A stretch of DNA of 64,000 nt from Bugulina stolonifera (Eukaryota > Bryozoa > Gymnolaemata > Cheilostomatida > Bugulidae). The number at the start of each line of letters is the position of its first letter. Within the stretch, counting starts at the first letter, position 1. The stretch lies in contig OW285189.1 in the NCBI GenBank assembly GCA_935421135.1, positions 15,583,072 to 15,647,071 on the forward strand. The letters run 5' to 3'. Shown one piece after another: positions 1 to 11,500 of this stretch. The notes beneath the pieces are model-generated. The model had not been told where the DNA came from. It searched no databases and worked only from the letters and a program-made list of their open reading frames with translations. The position numbers and the translations under genes are program-made.

Positions 1-1018
1 ATTAAAATTGATTATAATTAATAATACAGTTGGTAATAATCTCTATTATTTATGATGATTAAGCCTAATAGTAATAATTATCAAAATAATTCCGTGGTTG
101 GAAACTCTAACCAGGATTTCACTGCCACTATCTTTTCATCACAATGACAATGACAATTAGGGCCTTAGTACTCAGTGATATCGCCAGTACTCAGTGTACT
201 CTACTGGCGCTCAAAGTGACAGTGAACCACTTGACCCATTCGGTCTCGTCTGTCAGCGTCAGCCTGAACAAACAAAATTAAATAGTATTTTACAACAATT
301 ATTATTATAACAAATATTATAATAAAAATTTGAAATGAAATTAAACGGATGTTAAACATTCCCGCCAATAGCCTGCAATAAAGCTCAGGGTTGGGCGTGT
401 AACGCCATCCAGCCGATGTTTACAGGAAGAGAAAATCTGTAGAATACTGGGCAGTTTTTGAATTTTCGATATTTAGTTCAATAAGAGTAGACAACTCCCT
501 GCACGAAAGCGACCATAATGTATGTGGAAGCAACTCCAACACTTATAGAAGAAACCACAATATTGTCATCAGCATTCAGCTACTAATGTACGATGTACAT
601 GTAACTAGTTACACTTTGGCATCCCACATCAAAGTACTATCTGATAACACAAATGGTTGAGCCAGAACTGAAGAGTCTTAGACTGCTATTATTGGTTGGT
701 AGAAATGACATTAATTTTATTCCATTCTTATGAATGAGTATAGAAAAACGTTGACAATAGACACAGATTTTTAAACAGGTTTAACAGCTAACAGGTGCTC
801 TGCATGACTGTAAATGTCAAACTAGAGAGATCAATTCAAGGAAATGAAGAAGGCTTCCAAGTTAGAAATAGAGCTTAACAACAGTATTAAAATTAAACAG
901 TACTACAATATGTAACACAAACTGGCGTGGTGAACTAAATATCTTTACATTAATTTTAACAAAAATTAATATCTAAAATGGTCTGCATATATGACTAAAC
1001 ATTAATTAGATTCTCTGA
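1..1018. other. No gene recognised; downstream flank of ABHD13
   Basis: AT-rich sequence with no convincing coding exon on either strand. The part next to position 1019 lies downstream of the ABHD13 stop and presumably includes its 3' UTR. Nothing else is supported. Confidence 0.5.
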
Positions 1019-4000
1019 CTATATCCTTTGTAAGAAATTACTAATAGCAAAAAAGTAGCCTGGTTCAGTCCATGTTTCGTTGTGTGTGCCATTGGGGAAG
1101 CTGGACATCTCCTTCTTAACGGAACCACTGGCCTGAATAGAAGCAATACAACAATAAGGAATCAATGTAACATTTAAAGCAACAAATTTCCATCAGAATA
1201 ACATATAAGAAAATATTTTCTAAAATATAATATGCAGATATTGAAGCAGAAGAAGTTGAACATTGATCAATAGATTAATAATAGTCAGCGACAAAATTTG
1301 ATTCCAGCACAAGACTTGTATGTACTACATACATGTACATGTACAATATAAAGATTCCTTTAGTGTAAGTGTGGGATGAGACGATTCCTCATAACATACC
1401 TAGAATAATCTATTTGGAAATTAATAGAAATCTGCAGCAACAACACTGCAGTACAAGTTGCTGTGGGTATTTTCCATAAAGGTTTAAGGCTCGGCTACAC
1501 GAGAGGCCGATTGGTCTTATTCGGCCTCAGAGCCTCGTTCTAGAGCAAATCGACGTGCGGTTTGTTCGGCTATGCAAAGACCAACATGTTGGTCTTCACA
1601 GGCCACGGCATCATGGAGCGTTGTTGTGATTATTTAATATTAGATACAACGACTCCAATTATGTAATTTATTTAAAATAAGCTTTGGTAATTGGCTGAAT
1701 ATTAATCAAGGCCAATAGTGGACTGGTACCACGCATTGCCTATAAAGCCATAGCAACGACCAACGAAGTAAGCTGAAGGCCTCTCGTGTACCCGAGCCTT
1801 TACAGCTTTCTTTTGATGCATGTTAACAAAATGAAAAAATAGCTATGCAATGTGGTTATATAGATAGTCATGGCATACGATTGCATATACATGTAAATAA
1901 AGTTTTAGAATCAATACGAAAAATGGTTTTCTCAAAAACTTTCATGACAAACATTAAAAATAATAATTACACATACCATGTAGAGGGCATCCATATGTCT
2001 AGGTGGTACCAATGCATCCATTCTCCCAGATAAAAACAGTGTAGGTTGCTTGACATTAGCTATCTTTTCCACGCTGCGATATTTGTTCTTATAGCACCAA
2101 TCAGGAATGAACTAAAGAGTAAAAACATTTTTGGATAGAAAGAAAAGCCTTGGAAGAAATCTTGCTGACTGAATATCATCCACTCGTATTCCCATATAAA
2201 CTTATTTATGATTCATTGTTACAGCGAGCATTAGAAGTTCCATTGTTCTCTGGGAATTTCAAAGCGGTACTCGACATTCTAATATTAAATATTAGTATGT
2301 GAATGGCAAAACTGCTTGGGTACCTGCCAGTACCTGTTACCATGGATACTAAAACCATCAAATCATTGTCAGATTGGAAATAACTGGGAGAGTGTGGCTT
2401 GTGGGTACGTAAGGTCATTCTGCTACATCTCACTATGAATGATGTACAGGCTACTTGCCAAGCAATATAATTTTATTCAACATTCAAGTAAGTAAGAACA
2501 ACTTGCTAGCCAAGAGATAGAGTGGATTTCCTCTGTACCCATATGGTGGAGTTATTAGACCAAATTACACAAATATAGCTCATGTTGTGAACAAATTGTC
2601 CATCATTCAACTATTTTTCAACTGTTTTCTAGTTACCAAATAAATTGTCACATTTCTAGATTACTGTGATTCTTATATTCACTGTTTTCAGCCATAAACA
2701 CAATTTCTTCATCAAATCCAAATAATTTTATCAAATTTTTACGATTTGAAGAAGAAAAATCTAATGTTACATGTTAAATTAGTTAATTGGAATTTAAATG
2801 TTCACTGTAAACCCAGAAACGGCAACATCAATTCCTGATTAGGTTATATATACACATTACTAATACCTGATTAGGTTACATATACACATTACTAATACCT
2901 GAGTAAAGGTATACCTACAGTAGCGCTCTACACCCGTGTAGGTATAAATATTACATGCGATTTAGCTCTTAGACAAACCTTGATAATTGGAAGATTTATG
3001 ACTCTTTTTGCTATGTCTGGTAGGTTAGTAAATGAGTTCTCGATTATAAGAGCATACAGGTCTGAGGATGAAGTGTGTAGAGCTACATGTATAGCCACAG
3101 CTCCACCTAGTGATCTACCATGCAGTATTATGCGATTAGGGTCAACGTCCTTCCTGCTTTTCACATAGCGAATTGCTGAGATTGCATCATCATACAGGCC
3201 TACAGTAGAAACATAATGAGAATTAGCCCTCTATAATTAAGTACCAAGGGCACAAAGACATGGAAAAAACAACTACAGCATAGTTTATAACATGATACAG
3301 ACTCTATTACCAATTTTGTATCCGTTGTTTTGGGTGAATTGAATTTTTTCATATTCCAAAAATCCAAAAGTTTATTAGTAGTGTTGTAATGGCATAAACA
3401 TAATAACATATATAATGACATATTGCATAGTGACATACAAATGTATAATGCATAATGACATAATATTTATAACAACATCTACATATAAGAACATACATAA
3501 TGGCATATTATACAATAACATATACGTATAAGAACATACCTGACTCTGAGATCGTGCCACCACTGAGACCATATCCTCTGTATTCCATCAGTAATACATT
3601 TGTTCCACATTCATTTACCAGTCGGTATGCATTTGCTACTCTACAAAAAGTATTCTAACATATTAATAGTTTGGAGGTAAAAAGTGTAGTTTAGCTGCAT
3701 TGTGTTAGATGTCATGCAGGCCAAAACCAACTTTGACCCTTAAACTACAACAAAAAGATTTGCCTTGGTGCTAAAAAGCCAGTGGTAATGTGATTGATAC
3801 AAACTTAGAATTACATACAATTGTTAATATAGCTAGCCATGTTTAATCATGAAGAACTATTTCAATAAAATTTACAAAAAAAGATAAACCGCTTACTTTT
3901 ACCCAAAAACATCTGATTAAGTTGCATTATACATAAAATGTAGGAGCATAAGAGCACAAGGATTGGTATTAAATTGGTGGACATACCTGTATCCGATATT

Positions 4001-4789
4001 ACCGGCATTACCATGGCACATGATTATAGTAGGTTTAGCTTGGCTCTTGTTATGTTTAATAAAGAAGGCATGAATGAGTGTACCATCACTGGTTGGTATG
4101 GTGAGACTCTCATAGTTCATATCATCATATGCAGCAGGACTTGGTATAAACGTACGACCAGATGATGGCTCATAGGGATGGTACAAGAGTAGGTCTTGTA
4201 TATGGTAAAATATCACTAAAAAACCATATACATGAGGCTTGCTAAAGTCTTATATAACATATTATGGTTATATGAATTTATAAGTGGGAAGTTCAATGTT
4301 ATAATTATATATATGGACAACACACAACTAGGGTCAATTGGAAATCCAACATTGCCAACATGGGCCATCTATCTTATTTCATATATTTTTATCATAGCCA
4401 TATCATTTTACCTAGCAAGTGGGTACAGAAGGTGCGATAACGGTCTATTGTAACTGTAGTAAAACATATAGGCTACATTCAGGTTAAAGGTCCACTTGTA
4501 TTAATTACTATATAATATAGATGCTTCTATTAAATTTAGATGTAAATCTTTCTGAGTGCAACTTACCAGCTATTACTAAACAGGTAATTATGATGAATAG
4601 ACAGTCAAGGATTAGAGATTTCACACCACTACCAATGTATATACTGTATAGTAGTAAACTAAGAGCTGGCAACTTGGCAATACACTGTTGAATAAGTGGA
4701 GTGGTCTCCACCACCTGATAGAGGTATGTCACAGTTGGCGACTTTGCTATAGTACGAAATATTTTTGACATGGTTCTCTTCACATACAT
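1019..4789 (-). CDS. ABHD13: ABHD13-like alpha/beta hydrolase
   Basis: Six coding exons were read on the minus strand: 4789-4567, 4215-3987, 3640-3540, 3199-2979, 2111-1977 and 1132-1019. All junctions are GT-AG and keep the frame, giving 340 residues; human ABHD13 has about 337. The N-terminus has a hydrophobic, probably membrane-anchoring helix (ILDCLFIIITCLVIAV), then DLLLYHP. The hydrolase fold shows the oxyanion motif HGNAGNIGYR, the strand LLMEYRGYGLSGG, the nucleophile elbow HGRSLGGA (serine), the acid strand SGRMDALVP (aspartate) and the catalytic histidine in NGTHNETW, so the triad is intact. The family is a type II membrane serine hydrolase of the Bem46/ABHD13 group with poorly defined substrates. 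The start at 4789 was chosen because it gives the family length; an acceptor-like site at 4831 suggests an upstream non-coding exon. Intron 5 holds a MITE (1486-1800). Confidence 0.93.
1486..1800. mobile_element. MITE with 23-bp terminal inverted repeats
   Basis: The left end, 1486-1508, and the reverse complement of the right end, 1778-1800, match at 22 of 23 bases (AAGGCTCGG, then C or G, then TACACGAGAGGCC). The 315-bp interior has no ORF. A target duplication is not clear, so the superfamily is not assigned. It lies in the last intron of ABHD13. Confidence 0.75.
2836..2903. repeat. Two-copy direct repeat of about 34 bp
   Basis: The stretch CTGATTAGGTTA..ATACACATTACTAATAC occurs twice in a row with one base difference, in intron 4 of ABHD13 close to exon 4. 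It looks like a recent local tandem duplication. Confidence 0.7.
3385..3535. repeat. Degenerate simple repeat (cataatgacata-type)
   Basis: Irregular repeats of CATAA, TGACATA and AACATA fill the intron next to the donor of ABHD13 exon 3. No coding potential. Confidence 0.5.
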
Positions 4790-4830
4790 GCCAAATTCTG
4801 AGACATCTGTAGCTTGTACAAAATGATGAT

Positions 4831-6320
4831 CTGAAAATAAAACATCATTGTGCAATTATATTATGACAGATGGAGCAACTTTACTCTTTCCTTTAGGGCG
4901 GTCCAGTGTGAGTGATAATCACTTCGAAAAAACCTGGTCCATTTAATTTGATAGAGTATGTAACATTATAACATAAATTATTTTAGTATCAATGCCCTTG
5001 CTAACGTTCTAAATCCATAAGTCAATGTATTTTCTGCTGTATATTTATATTAAAACTTTCAGTATTATACGGATAGGTTCAGAGGTACAGAGAGAGGAAG
5101 AGAGAGAGAGGAAGGGGGCCTGCCTATTGATTAATAAATAATATAATAATAGAATAAAATACTTATACCAATATTAATATAGTACATTAAACATACTTAT
5201 ATCAAACTATAATTATTATTATAATTAATTTATATAATTTAATTATACTTCTTTATTATAATAATATAAAATAATACAAATAACAATATAATATCAAATA
5301 ATAAATATGAAGATTATGAATATCAATATTTATTTAATTTTAATTTTGTATTTTCATCAATTAACTACACTCTACTACTTTACTCTTTACTACACAGAAT
5401 ATGCTAAACTCAACCCAAGCTGGCAAGCTTACAGAAACACCAAGCCAGATCCTGGTGAAACTGTGATAATATACAGCTAAACTAAAAATAAAATGTAAAT
5501 CCAATAGAACTACCAAAATCTGTACTAAACCTGTGTTCATAAACTTGCAGCTTCAAATCTAAAAAGCTACCTGACCTTGTTAACATAAAAACTGTTAATA
5601 AAGCTTATTAATACTTTTGTTACAGCAAAGTCTGGTACACGGGCTTATACTTAAAAATCCGTAGATAACACTCAGTAGTTACGCCGGAAGTGATTAGTCT
5701 GCGCAGGATCCTAAAATAGGTGCGGTTGGTAATAACATCACCCTCGTTGACAGCAGTCTCTTAGCAACCGAAGTTAAAAGCAGACGCCGCAATCTATAGA
5801 ATTTGCAAAATAGAGATGGTATGGCTGTAGATCATTTTTGAGGAAACTAACACCAAATATACATTCAATATCTATTCAGTAAGTGTGTCAAGCTTCTATC
5901 CTGTAAGAGTTTGAGTAAGCAGCACTAAAGACCAACTAAGAAGGATACTAATATAATATAATTTTTATTTTTCAGGTTAATGAAATGTTTAATGTTATTT
6001 AGTACTTATACTTATACAACCAACTGAACTAGTACCGTTAACTCAATAATGAATAACTGTACTTTTAAAACTATACTTGTAAAACTAGCTAACTACTAAA
6101 CTGGAATTGTACTATTTATTTCATGCTCTGCTGCACTTAGTTTAAACCAAGACTGCACTATGTCTACGGTAATATTACAAACATGTAGATTTTCAACAAT
6201 AAACTACACAACAATTACAATACAATACATGAATACTATACTATTCTACTTCTTTTTATTCTTATTAAACTGAAACTCAAACTGTTATTTTTAATTCTAC
6301 TTCATCGATATTCATCTTAT
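4831..6320. other. Intergenic, no gene recognised; CpG-containing patch at 5640-5810
   Basis: Mostly AT-rich, with a short GAGAGAGGAAG purine tract near 5090-5115. Positions 5640-5810 are distinctly less AT-rich and hold several CpG (GTTACGCCGG, GCAGACGCCGC), unlike the surroundings. That patch lies between the divergent ABHD13 and 8526 genes and could be a promoter or first exon, but nothing decides this. Confidence 0.35.
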
Positions 6321-6322
6321 AA

Positions 6323-6560
6323 GGGAGCAGCCATGACCCAGTGGTTAGAATGCTGAACTTTCATGCTGAAGGTTTTAGTTCAAATCTCGGTCACGGCAGT
6401 GTTAGGAAGAGCATCCATCCATAATTCTAATTAATCCTGTGCCTCAAATGAAAGTCCTTGAGGTCATGCAAGCCAGCAAGGCTTCAAGGAAACTCCTCTA
6501 CAACGCCAAAAACGGCTGGTCAAGCCGAGGAGTATAAGCTGGTGAAGTTTTTTATCTTTA
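6323..6560 (+). repeat. tRNA-derived SINE-like repeat
   Basis: Positions 6329-6396 resemble a decayed tRNA: an outer stem GCCATGAC / GTCACGGC, an A-box-like AGTGGTTAGAATGCT and a B-box-like TAGTTCAAATCTC at tRNA spacing. About 150 bp of unrelated sequence follow, ending in a T-rich stretch near 6550. The arms pair poorly, so it is not a functional tRNA. A SINE with an RNA polymerase III promoter head is the best reading; no target duplication was found. Confidence 0.6.
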
Positions 6561-6601
6561 TCAATCTAATCTTATAAAAAAGATAAAAATAATGATTAAT
6601 T

Positions 6602-7095
6602 CAGGGCTCTCAAGTTCTCGGATTTTCCCCTAGCAGTTCGGATTTTCCCCTAGCAGTTCGGATTTTCAGTGCTTGCTTGGAGAGCTCGGGAGGTTTTCCA
6701 TTATTAATGATTTGCTCGGATTTTGGGGGATTTTCTCACATTAGCTATATCTTGAATTGAAATGCTTTACAATCTTTAAATTAATCTTCAGCTCATCTCA
6801 TAGCTTGTGAGTTACTTAGGAATTCTTAGGAAAAAGCTACTAATTTTATTACTTTCCAAGAGCAAGGACTGAATTACATGTATGTACTGGGATTATTAGG
6901 CTGTGAGAAATTACTTAGGCTAACTCCATAGAGCAATAGATATGTACATGTGGGTGACCAACAGCTTTATTTATTTACTCTATTAGCAATTGGTCAGATA
7001 TATATCTGACCAATTGCTAATAGGGTAATACTGCTCACACTGCAGTGCATTGTACATCTGCTCGAATTTTTTGACTGAGTAACTTGAGAGCCCTG
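6602..7095. mobile_element. hAT-like MITE with internal palindrome
   Basis: The ends are CAGGGCTCTCAAGTT (6602-6616) and its exact reverse complement (7081-7095). The CAGGG start is typical of hAT elements. The left interior has a 20-bp direct duplication (GATTTTCCCCTAGCAGTTCG, twice). A perfect 44-bp palindrome lies at 6980-7023. The flanks do not give a clean 8-bp target duplication, so the insertion is old. No ORF. Confidence 0.7.
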
Positions 7096-8525
7096 ACTAA
7101 TTAATATGAAACTAAAAATAATCTAGTGAAACTGCAGAACATACAACAAACTTGGTAGTAAACTATTTTAATTTTTATATTTGATGTAATGATTTATTTT
7201 TTTTGCTTATGGCAAAATAAAAACAAAAATATTTTGATTCTATTTGAATTTATAATCTGTGCCATTGAATGAAACTACTACTTAAAGTGTTAGTCATTGA
7301 GTGTCAGTGTGTACTATAGAATAGATTGTCAACTGTTTGACACAGAAATCTTAGCATCAAAATCATATGATATATTAGCTTTTAGAAAACACAAATCACT
7401 AAATCAAATGGAAAAAACTGGCCAGAAGTTGTGGTTGTGCTAGCAAATTAAAAGTATCTTTTCCCAGTAACAGTTTAGAAGCTTGGTCAATCTGTATGAT
7501 TTGAGTGACAAACCAGAAGCATGTAGTATGTAATTATTTCATAAACTAACTTGTTATATGTATGGTTGTCCAGTGATTGGTTTATCAGTGATGTACATAT
7601 TAGAGGGTGATACTACTCACATAGGGTCATTCATGAGTAGAATCTTTATTGCTGAGGAATGTTTAGTTTAGTTTTATTTACAGGCACTGATGATAGAATT
7701 GATGGTATATGCACATATGCTACTCTCTATTCAATATTTACATAGTGTAGATATTACCATTGTTAAGAAATTTCATAAAAAAATGAAAAAAACTGTTGGA
7801 TTGCTTTGCAGTTCGTGCTATTACAGGCCTATAATCGAGTCTTTGAGCGAGAGGTTCTTCTGCAGTTATTAAAAGAAATTCTGTCATAAAGTGGATGTCC
7901 TGGGTTTGAAATGATCTTTAGGAAATGGTTGGCACATCCATCAAAAATAAAATTGTTCAAACTTGGCAGTACTAAAAATTCTAGTCTAGATCCGTATGGA
8001 AGATTTGGCATTATAATTCGCTTTGTAGCTTGAAAACTTCTGCTTTACTCCCTCCTTCATCTATAAAATATTAATGTTATTTTGATATTAGATATTAGTT
8101 TTGAGATGTTACTTCATTTATCAATAAGTGGTCCTTCACTTTCGGGCTTATATACATATAGAATAATTAGTGTACTATATTTGGGAATTCTCTTTAATGG
8201 TAATATTGACTCTATTGCCCAATACCCCTTAGGTTATGCGATTTCATTCCTAGTGACAACTGAAACATCAACAAGTAATCTATTTACATTTTTAGAAGTT
8301 AAGAGAGTCACCAACCAGAGGGATATAAAAATTGAACGATCAAACCCGGTATGGCTTAACCGATATGTTATATACAACATGCCACCGAAAAGCTCTAATG
8401 ACACAGTCATATGAATTGTGATCGAAAATATGGCTAGGAATACAATGGTGGCAATAACTAAAAATTAAAGCAATGCTGTAGTATTATCATAAATTACCAA
8501 GTAAACACTTGCACCAATTCATGTA
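7096..8525. other. Intergenic, no gene recognised
   Basis: AT-rich spacer upstream of the gene starting at 8526. Short open frames near 7690 and 8082 have no recognisable similarity or splice context. Promoter elements and 5' exons could be here but are not identifiable. Confidence 0.4.
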
Positions 8526-11500
8526 ATGTCCCGCAATAATAAAACTTCAGGCAGAGATGGGAACTTCACAAGTTGCAGATCAGAATCAGCGACACCAATT
8601 AGCTCACCTGATTCGCCTAATAGCAAAAAGGGTCTCTGGGCCACCATTAAAGAAGTTACTCAAAGAATGCTTGCGTTTGGTGATAGATCAGAAGAAGTGA
8701 AAGCAAAGTTTAAAAACAATACAAAATCTGTGGAAAACAGAGTTGGTGAACATGAAATGTCAAAACCCAGTAAGAAAATAAACAGTGATAAAAATATAAG
8801 TAAAATAAATACTTCTACTCATGATTCCTCAGCAAAGACAACACGTGATAGCGTCAAAAAACACAACCAGCTTTCTTCAACAAATTGTACATCCACAGGG
8901 AATAGCAACATAAGCAAATCTTCTGCCACAAACAAAACAGAAAGGCTCTCTAAGGAAACACAGACAATTCCATCAAGCAAAGTAATATTATTAATCAAGG
9001 AAGATATTAACAAACTTTGTGCAAAAGACACGACATTGGTACAGTCAAAGTGTTGGGAAGATTTTGAAAAATGGGCCCACAACCCCACATATCATAGTAG
9101 TAAAAAATACAAGATCGTTGACTGCTGTGGCTTTCCAATATTATATCTTCATAGTGTTCCAAGATCTCTAGGATGTTATTTATCAGAAATGCTAGTACAT
9201 ATTCTTAGTGCACGATATTATGAACATGGACAGGATAAAGAACTGGTGGAACATACAGTTGAGAGTTGGGCAAAATTGGACGTAAACTGTGTCATTGATC
9301 TAAGCATGGTTATTCCTATAGCATTCAGCAACTTTTTTCACAAAACCAAGTTTCAATTCACACCCTCTGGTGTAGAATGCAAAGTTGCAATGAACGGAGA
9401 ATTAATAGCAGATCTTTTGCTAGGAGCACCGCGAGGGATGGGTATCCTCCACAAACTAAATTTACTTGACAGTAAAGATCAATGTGTCATTTGCGTGTAA
9501 ACTTATTGCGAGAATTCTGAAGCTAGAATCACAGACTGGGCATCTCTCTCACCAAGAACTTGTAGAAATATTTTGCAAAAGTGCACCTCAGGTGTGCCTT
9601 GTTGTAGGCAAATGTATTGTGGAACTTGGTAGGCAGGCACAGCTTTTATTTTTGAATATGGACGCAAACTGCTTCTTCGCTTCTTTTGATCCAAGAGACA
9701 GCTGGAAATCAGAGGAAGCAAAACTGAATAGTGCTCTAATTAATGAGGCCTCCAACACAGCTACTGGTCTTGCACCTCATTCGATTTTTACCAGAAAAAC
9801 GATCCTCTATCTGATGGTGATTTTAAAATCCCATGTCGCCACATGCTATCGTGGATTGTGGAATCGGGAACTGATTGAGAATAACCAGTATCCAAGGCTA
9901 ACAAGGTTGTTTGTGCACACAATCTATAATTTGTGTAAATCAGGTACTGTTATACCACAGGAACAGAAAGAAATAAATTTCAATGCGGTATGGAACCAAG
10001 TAAAAGATAGATTTCTAGAAGCATTCATTTTAGATGCTTGTGGAAGCATCAAAAGATCTGAAGGATGGCGAGCAATAGTAAAGGAAATGCAAAGTGGGCA
10101 AGATAATGGACTAACTGAGGAAATGGTAGCGAAGACAACATCCTTACCTGATCCCAAAAAAGCTGTCACTTCTCATTATTGTAACCCCAACCATAAATCT
10201 ACTGACGTTCCAAACACTCCATCAAACATGTCTGACATAGCCCAATCTGTAATGCTCGCAAAAAATTATTTCACGGAACTTGATTGTAAAAAGGAAAAGT
10301 TTAAAAAATTTTCCAAATGTGGTGAACCATGTGAGTTATCACAGAAAAATAACCAAAAAGAGCCAATACTGCCCACCAAATCAAAAATTCAGTCCTCACG
10401 ATCACATGAGGTTACAAATGATTCCTTTGTTGATAAAGAGGTAACTGATAAATGCGGACATGAAAAGAATGATATGCTCTGTGAAAATGGTTATAAAGTC
10501 AGTAGAGCCATTACTAAGACTACTAAAACCAAGTGTCAGCTATTCAGTCCATGTGGCTTGACATCTGAAGGTACATCAAGTAATAGAATTGTTATCAAGA
10601 GTGATAAAACAAAAATGAATTCCAAAAGTATAAGCACTAAACAGATTCAATCAAGAGTAGCAGCTACTGCCAGAAATTTCCAGACAGCAACAACTAGTTC
10701 AAAATTATTCCCATCACTCAATAAGGCAACCGATCCAACTATTGGCACCCTAAAGAGTGAATCCTCTAGAGACAAAATAATTAGTAACGCTAATATAATT
10801 TCCTCTAATGTACAAGCCACTAAGTTATCCGAACCACTGATAAGTGGTTCAGGTCAAAGCACTGTAAAAAAATTGTCAACATCGAATAGAAACAACATGA
10901 ATGGTGAGGTGAAGAACATGCCAAACTCCATAGATACATGCACTTCTAGAGCTAGCTGGCCAGCCAAGTCCAATGAAATTTCCCCATTAACAACTAGTGG
11001 GACAGCCTGGGGAAACTATTTAGCCACCACTTCATCTACCACTGTCATGCAGGGAGAGGAATCTGAAAAGCAAAACAGAACTGCTGATCAAGCTCATTCC
11101 AAAAGAATTACCTGTGCTGATTTGGCTATTTCAAGAATTGATACAACTCCTAGAAAGGCTAGGATTGCCAAGTCCAATGTTAGATGCAATTCTGAGTCGA
11201 TCAAACCACATGCGACGACTATTGTCAAGCTTACCAATGAATGCAGTCGTAAAGAAACTATCAACAGCGCAGTTTCTTATGTCAGCACAAACAATAAATA
11301 TCCAAATAGACCAGCATCCACTTTAACAGCTACCAAAGATTTCCGGCAACTTCATCGTTCCATACTACAAACTGATTGTGCCCAACACAATTATATGTCT
11401 GATAATGACACAAATGTTCAAGAGGCATCAGGCAAAGAAACCCCCATCTTAGAACCAAAAAGTTATGTAGATGGTACCAAGCAATCTTTTGCAAAACAAA

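Noticed and set aside
6329..6396. Functional tRNA gene
   Set aside because: Anticodon and T arms do not pair properly and the sequence runs into a SINE-like tail.
6594..7103. 8-bp target duplication for the CAGGG-ended MITE
   Set aside because: GATTAATT on the left and ACTAATTA on the right do not match well enough.
8082..8414. 110-codon open frame upstream of the kinase-KEN gene
   Set aside because: AT-driven composition, no similarity, no link to neighbouring exons.
9460..9500. Canonical antizyme-type +1 frameshift signal
   Set aside because: No TCC-TGA-like slippery stop; the frame ends at GTG-TAA. Frameshifting is kept only as an alternative to splicing.
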